Positions 42,601 to 51,503 of a stretch of 64,000 nucleotides of DNA are shown one piece after another. The DNA is from Vespula vulgaris (taxonomy: Eukaryota > Arthropoda > Insecta > Hymenoptera > Vespidae). Every line of letters begins with the position of its first letter. The stretch's first letter is position 1. The DNA is taken from NCBI RefSeq assembly GCF_905475345.1, contig NC_066586.1, forward strand, positions 9,804,400 through 9,868,399, written 5' to 3'. The notes under the pieces are model-generated. The model saw only the letters and a list, made by a program, of their open reading frames with translations. It searched no databases and had not been told where the DNA came from. Position numbers and translations under genes: made by a program.

Positions 42601-45600
42601 AGCATAAGCTAAAGAAGTTAAGCATAGTCTCGTTTATACCCATTGGAATTCACTTCAGAAATAACTAGCATCGAATAAAAAAGTTGAGAGTGTTTCACTG
42701 TAAATATAAAAAAGTGTAAATAATAAAAAAGGTTACTCTATTGACGGGAATGACGTCGCTCTATCTAAGGTAAAAAAAAGATATACTCTGCGGGCACAAG
42801 GTTAGACTACACGATTATCCGACAACCTTGGCAAAAACGTTTTTGTCGGGATAATCGAGTCCTGGCGCCAGGAGATCATCAATTAACACTTTCCTGACAA
42901 GTCCGCTGTTATTAACAATTTTCAGACGGTTGAACTGCATGTATGTATGTTTGTACTTGTGCTCTTCGATTACCAATATAACGATGATTACCATTCTCGT
43001 TACGACATCGTTCGACATGTCGGCGATATTCCTCTCTCTCCGATACGAATTAATTCGAACTGGTCGATTCGAAGCAATAGACCAGGGAATCAACGAGATC
43101 TTTGTCCGTACGCATATTCAAAGGGTTTCCAATTTCACGCCAACTGAGAGAGACATCTTTATCAGAACACCGAGTGCATCTGAATACCAGTCGATGAGAC
43201 GACGGTTGGGTTGATCGGTTGGTAGTGTCGGCAAAGGTGGTTACCGAACAAAGGGCACTGAATGTACCCTATTGCAAACGTCACATCCAGTAAACACGCG
43301 GAAGAGAGGGGAAAGAGAGATGGAAACAAGAAGCTGACTTTTCGTTATTCTGTTATCCGATATGTCGCAAGCGAAAAGGGGGAAGAGAGAAGGCCTAACT
43401 TCTATGGCCTTTACGAGATGCAAATATCGGGCAGTCGGGCAGGCAGTCAAGCGCACCATCGAACCGCCACCAAAGAAAGGGCTCACACGCCAGCCCTCCT
43501 CATCTTTGGCATACACGATCGCTATGAACCCTTCAACCGCAACTAAAATATACTCCCTGAACACACCTTATCAACTAGTTACTGCTCCACACCTGCTCGT
43601 AAATATCATGAACTTGAAGTCTTTTACTAATCTAAATCATCACCTTCACTACGTGTAGTGTCAGTACGACAATAAAAAATATAAAATACGAGACTCTTTC
43701 TTTCTGATGAAAGAAGACAATGCAATCCAGACGCAACCCGAATCTTTAGAAAGTAACAAAAAAAAAAAAAGAAATAAATAAATAAATTGACAAGTTAAAT
43801 TGAATAAAACTAGTAGAATGAGATCAATTCAATGAGAAATTAAGCACTTATGTAATTGTATAGAAAGAATATTCTTATGCACGTGAGAGAGAACACAGTT
43901 TCAAGTGCAAGGTCATAACAAGAGCGCAACGTGTAACAGGATGAGGTGAAAGTAAACTCAAAAGACTAAGGTCAATGTTCGATGGCTCGAAGCGACGAAA
44001 ATTTCTCGAGTTCTACTGAAAATTTAACGTATATTCATTTCCAAATTTCATCGACGAAATCCTGCAAATGTTATCCCATCTACAACACTAACTTTTATTT
44101 CTTTTTATTTTTCGCATTAACTTCTATAATTTCTTTTAGAACGTAATTACACGAAACAAGTGGCTATTTCTATGATCATCTACCGAGTCTAAATATCATG
44201 TCATCCTTTGTCACGAGTTTGCGAGACTGGGAACTCGGAACCCTTTATTCGATATGGTACGTTGAACTCTACACAAAAGAAGTTACATCACTACGTCAAC
44301 AAAATAACAAAGAATCGTGAGATACCTATTCCTTCAAGTAAAATAATTTCTTCGCGATTTTTTAATTTTCTTGATAAATTATCGATACAAACTAGAATCG
44401 AAATCCTGCGGTACAATCACCACCGTGAGTTAATTTGTAATATAATTCTACGCTATAACAAATGATAAATTATAGCTAAATTTAATTCCTTCTTATCGCA
44501 CAGTAAGAAATCGTTTATCTTTACTGATCTAACGTATGTTGTTAAGGAACGATAATTTATCGAATAACCATTCGTATGTAGATCTATATGTCATTAGTAT
44601 GTACATTACAGTTTATATTCCTATTTTAAATATGTCTACAAAAACTAATATTTACAACGACCAAATCCATAATTTCTTGAACTTGACAATGACAAAAAAC
44701 AAATCGTCTGGCGTTTCTTCGAACGGTACTAAAACATTTCTTTTATCTCTTTATGAATATTTTCATTCTAAGAGCTAACAGTTATCTTTCGAAATAACTC
44801 ATTTATCCATTTGAGGAAATATCTTAAAGTAAAACATATATGCAAAAAGTTTCGTATCACATACGCTGACGCGCGTTGGCTGTTAACTAAACGATCTATT
44901 TAGCCTTTGAAATCCTGTATATTCCATTTACGTAGATTTACAAATGTGTCTTGAAACTATTCAACGTTCTTACCTGTTAAGTCTTTTTGTGAATAAATTT
45001 TTATGAATAATTTTTTATCAACTATTCCGTTACTTCTTTTTAAAAGAAAAAACACATACACACGTACAAATCATAGATACCTTTAAGATACTTTTGCATA
45101 TCTAAATAAAGGCCAAGAGAAATACTAACAAACTATAACTTGTATATATAGATGTTGGTAATACTTGCCCTATTTTGGTGATCAACTTCCCATGTACGTG
45201 GAGATAGGATGTAACAAAACGTTTATTCACCTGATAAACAAAATAAAAATTTTTATTATAAATTGATATTTTTTATTATAAAACAGTAATAATTATATGT
45301 AATTGTGTTTTATTGAACTATAAAATTATATAATGTTACCATGTAAAGAATTAATAAATGTAATAATTTAAAACATTTTATTAACTTACTTCAACACTCG
45401 TCAATTGTGCTAATTCTTCTAAATCACTTTGTGCCAATCTTGAATCGGTAGTACTAGCTGCCGTGGTTGTACGCCTAACTCTTCTACCACCTGGATGAAT
45501 CCATATTTCTCGTCTTAATCCTCCTCCAATGTTATTTGCTCCTTCTTTTTCTTTCATCCTGGCTCTTTCTTTCCATTCCCTCTCTTCCTTACGTTTACGT

Positions 45601-48600
45601 TCCGTAGATTCGTACTGTTAAAATTGCATTTATCATAAGTACGTAGGTTTTATTTCGTTGCTAGTTCAAGTTATGAACAATGTGATGCGTCTTGTAATTG
45701 AGAGATAATGAATGAGGAACAATAAAAACTGAATGTCCTTTTTTTTACTACGAAATCTTAATCTCTCAATTACAAACTTTTAAAAGATACAAATATATAA
45801 CTTTTTAAGTGAAACTTAAATAGTCGTACTGTTCAGTACTTGTATCTTTTAATTAACTAATAGCTTCCTACGACTAGAAGAAGGATGCATGCCGATATGT
45901 TATATCGTAGTGCAGCAGCAACTAAAAAAAGATACATGAACTGTTTTGTGAAAAAAGAAAAGGAAAGTGCATTAAACCATTGCACCTCGAATCTACTACA
46001 AATTCGATTATTTCAGATACTTTTGCGAACATACTTTTTATAACTGTATAATTTTCTTCCGAATAAATTATTACTCTATAAATGAAAGTTGTTGGTAGTG
46101 CATAGAAATATTCACATAAAAACTGGAAAGTGCACAAAAAAAGAAGTTGTAGAATGAAAATATCTACTAAAGCTCTGGCCGTGGTGTAATGTATGATATT
46201 TAGGGACTCACACCAAGTATCGAAATTTACTTACATAATGTAGATACTGGCAGCAAAACAAAATTAAAATATTGACGTTAGTATCATCACAAACAATACG
46301 AAACATGTTTTAAATGTCTTATGACCATACCTTTTTCCTATTTTCATCAAAAAGCGCTAGCAAACTTTCCCTAGCAGAGTGAAAAGGATTAGACGCCATC
46401 AGTGATCGCATATAGTAATATACTGCGTCCAATTTTCGTTTCTGAAAAAAAAGGAATATAAAATTAGACACGAGCAAAACTATAATTTTTATTCTATCAT
46501 ATAGATATAATGCTACATACGGCATAATGTGCCAATAAAGCAAGTTGATTATAAGGTCTTCCATTCTTTGGGTTGATTTGTTGTGCTTTTGAATACCATC
46601 TTTAAATAAATAAATTAGAACAAAATCAAACATTGCACTTTTATAAGTATTTTTTATAAATATTAGATAATATTTATATACATACTGTCTTGATTTTCCG
46701 TAATTTGTAGTTTCATTTGCTTGTTCTCTGTACCTTGCTAAATCACCCAGAAAGAGAAATATTTTTTGTGCGCTCACTAAAGCTAAACCTAAGATTCCAA
46801 GACCTTTAGGTAGCGTTGATGATGCGAGAAATGCTTGTATCTTGAAGTCATATGTATTTTCAAGTACTGTAATTAAATTTTCCAAGTATATAGTACCCTC
46901 GTCAATTATATTTAGCATCGTCTTTTTGTAATACTCCTTGCTTTCTGAGTTTTCTTTTGACATTCCTTTCCTCAACATTTCAATCATATTATAAAACAAT
47001 ATTTTCCAAAAATGTTGTTCAACATTCTCGGCTTGGCAGAACTTGATATCAGTCTTAAGCAATGTTTGCAAGCTATCCTGAAGAAAGTGTCGTATATAAG
47101 ACACCCTCTCCCAATTTGTTGTAAAACCACCAGAACTTAGCATCCATTGTAATTCTAAATCTGCTCTGCCTATGTCCAACAAGAGGCAAGGATTTTTTGT
47201 AGACCGGAAACTGTTAACCACACCAGAATATTATCGTATAAATATTATATCAAACAAAAATATATTGATTAGTGTTTGCTATAACTCACCTTTCTGAACA
47301 AGGATCGTACCAGGAAGGTCTCATATTGCCAAACTGATCTGTCGTATACGACGAAGGTACTCCATCCAATGGTGCTCCATGAAAATTATTATGGTAAGGT
47401 GCTATACCCGTATGAGATTGAAATACAGGGATACTCGTAGTTTGAGATGACGTTTGATTCTCTCTGAGATTAAATATAACGGATTTATGATAACATTTAA
47501 CCATAGAAATACCGAAATCGTAACGTAATTACCTTTGCGAAATAGCTCTGCTACCGGGAGAAGTAACAACTATAGGCTTATTGGGATTATTAGGATCAAA
47601 CAATGTTCTTTGTTGTTGAATGCCTTGTTGTCGAGAAACAGTATGGCTGGGTGGCGATTGATTGGTTTCTGGTAAAACCAAAACTCCTGGTGCTTGGGTA
47701 TTGGTATATCCTGTAGGGGATACTTGTCGTATTGCTGTATTTGAATTTGCATTTGATAATGGAGTAGGGATAATATGAGAAGATACTTTAGGAGTTTGTC
47801 TCCCTTCATCCGAATCGCATATAGACATTTTCCGTCCAGTTCTCCAATTTTCATCTAAATGCCGATCTGCTGGTCTAAATCGGGCAAATTTAAAAATACG
47901 TTGCATATATTAACATACTCGTGCGTACGTGCGTGCGTACACACATCTGTGTAAGGGGAATTAATTGATTAACATTATTTACCTTGGTCTATGCAGTTCT
48001 TCGTAATGTCGACTGCTACTACGATAATTTCTGTCTTTACTAGATTCACGACTACGTTGAATTATATTGCGATGTCTTCTATGATCATATCTTTTGTTAT
48101 TATTGGTATTTTTCTGATTATTGTTATAACTGTCATTCTCTCTATTCTGTTGATTATTTTGACGATCACGACTATTTACACGTGTTTTATCTGAACTATT
48201 GTTCCTTAAACGAAATGTAGAATAGTTTTATGATTAAAAGAATATAAACAAAAAATAATTTATTAAATAACGAACAAAGTGAAATAGTAACTGTGCATTA
48301 GTATCTATTTACCGATCTGCATGTTTCTTATCACGCTTTTTTTTTCCTCGCTTGTAAACCTCTCTTTTTGATTGAGATCCAGATAAACTTACACTTTCGC
48401 GTAAACTTTGTACAGACGAACTACGACTCAGGTGTTGTGCTTCTAATTTCTCACTTAATTCAACTTCCTCACTCCAATCCTATAAATACGTACTAAAGTA
48501 ATTTCCATATAACACATATTATTTAAACTGGATTACCAGCTCGACTCGATACTCACAAGAGTGCGGTCTGATGCCATATCAGGTAACAGACTAAAAGGTT

Positions 48601-51503
48601 CACTTTTTGATGGACTTAGTATTTGCTGACTACGCTGTTTCTCCATAGATTTACCCTCATTTGAATTGTTTACTCTTTGTCTTTGAAAAAAAAGCGATTT
48701 ATAATTTAGCTATAAAAGAACAAATCTCTATATCCTAATTGATTTGACTTGAATCTTACGTATTATAAGTACGATGCTGTGAAGAAATTGGAGACGATGC
48801 ATTATGATGTTGTTCCTCAGATGAAATCTGACATCTATTTGAACTAGATAATGTAGATATTGGAGGTGGCAACATTACACTATCAGCACGACTTAAACTT
48901 TCCATGCTTGTATACATTGTACTGTTACTACCACGACGATCATAAGACCTATTAATTGTTATTATTCATGCATCAATATATCTCTTTTAGATAGAAGAAA
49001 TGTTATAAAATCATGTTGACATACGAGTATTTTATGGATAATACTTTACCGATTTGTATATTCCTGACTGGGAGTATGAGATCTTGAACTTGGAGCCGAA
49101 TACTGATCCGGAGTAACAGGTCTAAACACATTGGTTGGGCCTTCTATTTCTTCTGGTCTAAGTCTACCTCTACCTCTACTTCGTACAGGTACAGTATTAG
49201 ACCAACAAGGTTGAGGTGGTAATGGACCAGAAGGTGGCAAGTTTTGCATAGTTTGTGAATGTTGAATTGCAGGTGGATAATAAACTGATGAACCCTATTA
49301 TGTATATCATATAACATTAAATAATATTAATAATTAAATAAAATTATCTATAAAATTATCTAATGAATATATTGAATTTATTTGAAACATTACAGTTGTG
49401 CCATTCCAAGACTCTTCGATCGTAGAAGCAAAAGAACTGTTAGGTGGTGCTAAGCCATTGTCGATCATATACTTCTTTTGCAAACGCGGTGGTAGAGAGT
49501 CCAGTTTATTAGAAGCACTCTTTTTGCCTGAAGGTGGTTTACCCTGAAATTTGTCAGGATGTCCAGCGGGTTCTACACTACGTGTATCTCGAGTGCGAGA
49601 AAAATCATTTGAGTTGTTCGGTGTTACAAAAAGAGGTTCTGAACCCTAATCATAACAAATATTTGGACTACAATTAAGTAAAATCTAATATAGTAATTCT
49701 AAGTAATTACAATATCGCAAAGAAGCAAATCATAAATTTCCTAACCTGTCTAATTTCTCGTGGATTATCTCGTCTGTTACCATAATTTTTAGTAGATAAT
49801 GGAGAATCTGACCTCCAACTCTCTTCATTTTCATTGGTATGACGATTCCTACGATTACCCAAAAATCGTTTTCCATGTTCATCTCTACCACTGCGACCAC
49901 CTGAACGATTACGCTGTCTATGACCTTTATAACTACGATTGGAATGAGAATCGCAATCTTCACTTTCTTCTCTTTCATGATCACGATCGAATCTAATAAT
50001 GGAGAAAGAAGTTTAATATGAAATAAAGAGGATAATCTGACATTTCTAAAGCAACAAACAATGTAGTCTAAAAAAACAAAGTCTAGAATGATACCTAAAT
50101 TTGTGTTTGAGTCATTTTACTGTATATACATAGATACCAAAACCACAGATATTTTACTACATATTAATAATTTCCGTTAATTACCCTTTTCCTAAACAAA
50201 TGCTAACTTTATACTGATAATAATAAAGATCACCTATTCGCTACATCCTGTTCAGCCAATGCTTCCTTCACTTTCTTAGGTACGTACAGTTGCTGTTCCG
50301 GTTTCCTGCTTTTTCTTCTCAGATCTCCACCATAGTTACTTTTAAAAGAATCTTGTGCTTGATCACTGTTATCATCATTTTTAAGATTAATATGCATATC
50401 ATTCAATTTTTCATTTGGATTTTCTGCATAAGATGATGGTGGACTGTGGTACATTTGACTGCATCTATTGGACTGTGATTGCTTTAAACGATGTTGGACG
50501 GATGTTGATTTTGATTTTACTTGTGAATTATTTTCATGATCGAAGTCATCGGCAGACTTCTCTGATTTTCGAAGTGGTCCACTCCCAGGTCTGTATAAAG
50601 CTTGTGGTGCTCTATTACACCCTCCACGCATTCCTACTGATCTTTCTTTTTCTGATTTGGAACTTTGTATATTATCTGAAAATATACACCAAGAAAAAGT
50701 TATTAAAATTATCAAGAAAAGTTTACTAAAATATTTACTGATGATTATTTATTTTAGTTAAGTAACTAACTTTTAACTGTATAATGCAAATAGGAAAGTA
50801 TTATTTATTATAATATAACATTATATATTTATAATTTGATATTTTATTAGATACATGTAGTAAGTAGCAAACAAACTGATTGATACTGTTTAAAAATTTA
50901 CTTAGAATGATTATTGTAATCGAATATATTAGTTCATAGTATAAACATTCCATTTATTACAGAAGATAAGCTGAGTTCTTTGCAATTGTATTATCACTTT
51001 TAGAATTTATATGCCTATTGTAATACATCTATATCTATGTGCAAGTTTTAAGACAAAAATACAAGCGATAGGATACAATAATATTACGATATATACTAAG
51101 GCCTGTTGACATTCTTGACAGTAATTAGAAATTAACATGTGAATATTGAAAAATCGTTACATAATTCACATAAACTGAAAGCACTTATATAGCAACGAGG
51201 TATACTTCATAAATAATTAAGGATATTAGCACGTTTTATTTTAGCAGAAATAAATGTTTGTAAACTACTACATATTACAATGCCTTCTGTATTTTTAGGT
51301 TAGCTTGTTTGTTTGAGGTTAGCTTTATGGGTTTATCCAACGAAAATTGCTGAAGATTCACAGGCCCTATAACTATTTATTTATAAATTTGGCTTACAAA
51401 ATCACCATATAATTTTGGCACAATCCCGTGAAAATGTTATTTCTCTTAAAGTACCTTGTGAAAATCCTCCCCACTTTTTGCGTCCTTTGTCGCGATTCGC
51501 CAT
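28443..51503 (-). CDS. SMG6: SMG6 / EST1A, nonsense-mediated mRNA decay endonuclease (17 exons, 3' part missing)
   Basis: SMG6 binds the exon-junction complex and phosphorylated UPF1 and cuts premature-stop mRNAs with a C-terminal PIN domain. Seen here: 17 exons in matching phase, 1200 codons plus one base. Order: EJC-binding motifs (about residues 39-53 and 141-152), a long disordered Ser/Arg/Asn/Pro-rich region (to about 800), the conserved LFDPNNP block in exon 10, the 14-3-3-like/TPR domain (about 818-1056) with YREQANETTNYGK, NGRPYNQLALLA and KLDAVYYYMRSL, then REIWIHPGG, VNKRFVTSYLHVHGK and LLQHSPLPLPGTRLLQLL. These match animal SMG6 closely in the same order. The PIN domain and roughly the last 350 residues are not in the window and should lie left of base 1. 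Introns are 69-160 bp except introns 1, 2 and 14 (779, 241, 716 bp), intron 16 (16.6 kb) and intron 17 (at least 28.4 kb). Identity is very firm; exon edges are read from splice consensus and frame. Confidence 0.95.
29150..29510 (+). repeat. Dispersed repeat family, copy A
   Basis: Starts with GATCGACGAACGAACAAAAA near 29185 and continues through a segment with TTCACACTACAAGCAA (about 29291) and CCAGACATTGGCAAATGTAG (about 29319) to about 29500. Copy B at 41846-42310 has the same blocks in the same order and strand (TTCGCACTACAAACAA; TAGACATTGGCGAATATAG). I estimate roughly three quarters identity by eye over aligned blocks. No coding capacity or clear terminal repeats seen. Confidence 0.7.
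31659..31677. repeat. (CA)n microsatellite
   Basis: About nine CA units. Confidence 0.85.
33539..33610. repeat. (CT)36 microsatellite
   Basis: Perfect CT dinucleotide run of about 72 bp. The Ser-Leu repeat open frames across it are artefacts. Confidence 0.95.
36002..36357. repeat. Short direct repeat pair flanking the GATA tract
   Basis: TTGCACTTTAGGGCATAACG at 36002 recurs as TTGCACTTTAGCGCATAACG at 36332, followed in both by GGCAT after a small gap. The copies are about 330 bp apart and enclose the GATA tract. Confidence 0.8.
36119..36199. repeat. GATAGA/GATATA imperfect tandem repeat
   Basis: A run of six-base GATA-containing units (gatata, gataga, aataga) of about 80 bp inside a CpG-rich patch. 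Confidence 0.9.
38164..38194. repeat. 31-bp near-perfect palindrome
   Basis: Arms TTAATTTATGGTTCA and TGAACCATAAATTAA are exact reverse complements around a single C. With one skipped base the symmetry extends further outward (ttttg / caaat). Confidence 0.9.
40501..40767 (-). CDS. Possible nested terminal coding exon, Ig-like end (unrecognised)
   Basis: A GC-rich minus-strand open frame of 88 codons from an ACACAG acceptor at 40768 to TGA at 40501, inside SMG6 intron 16. Codon choice favours C/G at third positions through the middle, unlike the AT-rich surroundings. The start, EVKEYECKLRHKASAGNTHS then FLMVVYPRP, resembles the F-G strands of an immunoglobulin domain (YxC, then alternating hydrophobics). 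After it come a Pro/Arg-rich stretch and an amphipathic helix-like tail SEFLLTIQQTLMDLVELLYS. I do not recognise the protein and found no upstream exon. The acceptor has a weak pyrimidine tract. It may instead be a chance open frame in a CpG island. Confidence 0.28.
   Translation of the reverse strand, partial: EVKEYECKLRHKASAGNTHSFLMVVYPRPSCDDPARFKDTLGHRSLGPVPERLQRTTARMHLPIRLSEFLLTIQQTLMDLVELLYSSN
41846..42310 (+). repeat. Dispersed repeat family, copy B
   Basis: Begins near ATCGCCGGCAACCAAATCG and AACGATCAAAAAACCAAGCG, then about 90 bp not present in copy A (about 41941-42040), then the shared block from ATTGAATTAAAT (42051) to about 42310. Same strand as copy A. Both lie inside SMG6 intron 16, antisense to the gene. 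The class (SINE, MITE or other) is undetermined. Confidence 0.7.
42813..42873. repeat. Hairpin plus adjacent 14-bp palindrome
   Basis: GATTATCCGACAA (42813-42825) pairs with TTGTCGGGATAATC (42843-42856) with one bulged base and a 17-nt loop. It is followed at 42860-42873 by the perfect palindrome TCCTGGCGCCAGGA. Confidence 0.85.
43749..43789. repeat. Poly-A run and (AAAT)n
   Basis: Twelve or so A followed by three AAAT-type units. Confidence 0.8.
45169..45230 (-). CDS. SMG6: SMG6 coding exon 16 (62-nt micro-exon with GC donor)
   Basis: 20 codons plus two bases encoding VNKRFVTSYLHVHGKLITKI, which aligns to LNKRFILSFLHAHGKLFTRI in vertebrate SMG6. Acceptor TTTATCAG/GTG. The donor is ATAGG/GCAAGT: a GC rather than GT donor, forced by frame because GG plus the A of exon 17 gives the Gly of KIGMETF. 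GCAAGT is the usual context of GC-AG introns. Confidence 0.93.
45390..45614 (-). CDS. SMG6: SMG6 coding exon 15 (charged helix, REIWIHPGG)
   Basis: 75 codons, residues about 1057-1131. A long charged helix (ESTERKRKEEREWKERARMK) leads to LRREIWIHPGGRRVRR, which matches the LEIWIHP motif of vertebrate SMG6, then an acidic Leu-rich end SDLEELAQLTSVE. Acceptor TTTTAACAG, donor GAA/GTAAGT (strong). The flanking intron 14 is 716 bp. Confidence 0.95.
46331..46441 (-). CDS. SMG6: SMG6 coding exon 14 (KLDAVYYYMRSL)
   Basis: 37 codons, residues about 1020-1056: KRKLDAVYYYMRSLMASNP then ARESLLALFDENRKK. Almost invariant in animal SMG6. Acceptor has a T8 tract and CAG; donor AAG/GTATGG. Phase 0 at both ends. 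Confidence 0.97.
46521..46599 (-). CDS. SMG6: SMG6 coding exon 13 (TPR helices)
   Basis: Residues about 993-1019, WYSKAQQINPKNGRPYNQL then ALLAHYA, the hallmark TPR segment of EST1/SMG proteins. The acceptor TTTAAAG/A restores Gln across the junction; donor GCC/GTATGT. It is a short 79-nt exon recognised from conservation. Confidence 0.96.
46686..47210 (-). CDS. SMG6: SMG6 coding exon 12 (14-3-3-like/TPR domain, N-terminal part)
   Basis: Largest exon, residues about 818-993. All-helical: RADLELQWMLSSGG, then KTDIKFCQAENVEQHFWK, matching the LDIEFSDNQNVDQILWK helix of vertebrate SMG6, and finally GDLARYREQANETTNYGK, nearly identical across animals. In the family this domain is proposed to bind phosphorylated UPF1. 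Acceptor GTTAACAG/T (short tract, frame-supported), donor ACA/GTATGT. Confidence 0.96.
47290..47463 (-). CDS. SMG6: SMG6 coding exon 11
   Basis: Residues about 760-818, ENQTSSQTTSIPVFQSHTG followed by a Pro/Tyr/Gly-rich stretch ending RPSWYDPCSER. It corresponds in position to the Tyr/Pro-rich segment just before the 14-3-3-like domain in vertebrates. Acceptor CTCAG/AGAG, donor AAAG/GTGAGT (strong). Confidence 0.9.
47533..47874 (-). CDS. SMG6: SMG6 coding exon 10 (DPNNP block)
   Basis: Residues about 646-760. Begins RPADRHLDENWRTGRKMS, then a Ser/Thr/Pro/Gln-rich stretch and the block RTLFDPNNPNKPIVV, which aligns with the WDPNNPDQKP segment of vertebrate SMG6. It is the most recognisable landmark of the N-terminal half. 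Acceptor GATTTAG/A, donor AAAG/GTAATT, phase 2. Confidence 0.93.
47983..48204 (-). CDS. SMG6: SMG6 coding exon 9 (Asn/Arg-rich)
   Basis: Residues about 572-646, unusually rich in Asn, Arg, Ser and Gln (NNNQKNTNNNKRYDHRR, then SRESSKDRNYRSSSRHY). It looks like an intrinsically disordered RNA- or protein-contacting linker. Acceptor TTTAAG, donor AG/GTAAAT; frame resumes with AG plus A (Arg). The AAT codon richness reflects the local AT bias. Confidence 0.85.
48313..48479 (-). CDS. SMG6: SMG6 coding exon 8 (basic cluster)
   Basis: Residues about 517-572. Starts DWSEEVELSEKLEAQHLSR and ends in a dense basic cluster, KREVYKRGKKKRDKK, which could act as a nuclear localisation signal (inference; SMG6 is known to have a nuclear telomere role and a mainly cytoplasmic decay role). 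Acceptor TTTATAG/GA, donor CG/GTAAAT. Confidence 0.88.
48557..48680 (-). CDS. SMG6: SMG6 coding exon 7
   Basis: Residues about 475-516, reading QRVNNSNEGKSMEKQRSQQ then LSPSKSEPFSLLPDMASDRTL. Acceptor is TTTTTTTTCAAAG, a good pyrimidine tract with an AAAG end; donor is CTT/GTGAGT, a strong GTGAGT site. Phase 0 at its 3' end. Confidence 0.87.
48760..48948 (-). CDS. SMG6: SMG6 coding exon 6 (Ser-rich)
   Basis: Residues about 412-475, Ser- and Asn-rich with MESLSRADSVMLPPP in the middle, a sequence that could be phosphorylated (inference). Acceptor AATAG/GTC, donor AC/GTAAGA. The frame continues as AC plus A (Thr) in exon 7. Confidence 0.87.
49050..49294 (-). CDS. SMG6: SMG6 coding exon 5 (Pro-rich, RGRGR)
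   Basis: Residues about 331-412. Starts GSSVYYPPAIQHSQTMQNLPPSG, proline-rich, followed by VRSRGRGRLRPEEIEGP and PVTPDQYSAPSSRSHTPSQE. The RGRGR tract recalls the Arg/Gly-rich segments of vertebrate SMG6. Acceptor AATAG/GG, donor CG/GTAAAG, phase 2 completed to Arg by the next exon. Confidence 0.9.
49394..49645 (-). CDS. SMG6: SMG6 coding exon 4
   Basis: 84 complete codons, residues about 247-330, beginning GSEPLFVTPNN and including KLDSLPPRLQKKYMIDNGL, a short helix-prone motif within otherwise polar sequence. It ends EESWNGTT before the donor ACT/GTAATG. Acceptor is GATTAG/GG. Phase 0 at both ends, so it could be skipped without breaking the frame. Confidence 0.9.
49746..49992 (-). CDS. 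SMG6: SMG6 coding exon 3 (Arg/Asn-rich)
   Basis: Residues about 164-246, a highly charged Arg-, Asn- and Glu-rich stretch containing GRSGRDEHGKRFLGN and ending NPREIRQ. No fold is expected. Acceptor TTATTAG, donor CAG/GTTAGG. It keeps the frame opened by exon 2 (AG plus A gives Arg) and ends on a complete codon. Low-complexity linkers like this are typical of SMG6 N-terminal halves. Confidence 0.88.
50234..50675 (-). CDS. SMG6: SMG6 coding exon 2 (EJC-binding motifs)
   Basis: Residues about 17-164. It carries APQALYRPGSGPLRKS near residue 39 and RKPEQQLYVPKKV near residue 140. Both resemble the two exon-junction-complex-binding motifs of vertebrate SMG6 (PDLxIYxPG pattern). The rest is polar and probably disordered, rich in Ser, Lys, Asn and Asp. 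Acceptor is TTTTCAG/AT and donor AG/GTGATC; it leaves the frame in phase 2, completed to Arg by exon 3. Confidence 0.92.
51455..51503 (-). CDS. SMG6: SMG6 coding exon 1 (start codon)
   Basis: Encodes MANRDKGRKKWGGFSQ plus the first base of the next codon. I chose the ATG at 51503 because it has A at -3 and G at +4. A second in-frame ATG lies six codons upstream at 51521 (MRLYFN...), directly preceded by an in-frame TAG and with T at -3, so it is the weaker start. Donor is AAG/GTACTT, a weak but usable GT site. The next exon restores the frame as GAT (Asp). Confidence 0.8.

Larger units (their letters stand above)
28589..45168 (-). other. SMG6 intron 16 (16.6 kb, GC-AG)
   Basis: Non-coding for SMG6. 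It holds two long copies of a dispersed repeat, a (CT)36 tract, a GATA-type tract, several palindromes and a CpG-rich open frame at 40501-40767, listed separately. Outside these I see AT-rich sequence with short, uninformative open frames. The donor is GC (45168-45167) and the acceptor TTCTTCAG at 28589. Confidence 0.9.

Noticed and set aside
42815..43564. Further exons of a nested gene upstream of 40.77 kb (minus-strand frames at 42815-43093 and 43241-43564)
   Set aside because: Both strands are open in this CpG-rich stretch, no consistent splice phases link them to 40767, and no domain is recognised.
46319..47221. Single 300-codon uninterrupted minus-strand protein
   Set aside because: It reads through two introns (46442-46520 and 46600-46685). 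Splicing restores WYSKAQQINPKNGRPYNQL, which the read-through replaces with non-homologous residues.
49730..49984. 84-codon minus-strand frame rich in Val/Ile
   Set aside because: Shifted-frame shadow of SMG6 exon 3, whose true frame is fixed by the junctions with exons 2 and 4.
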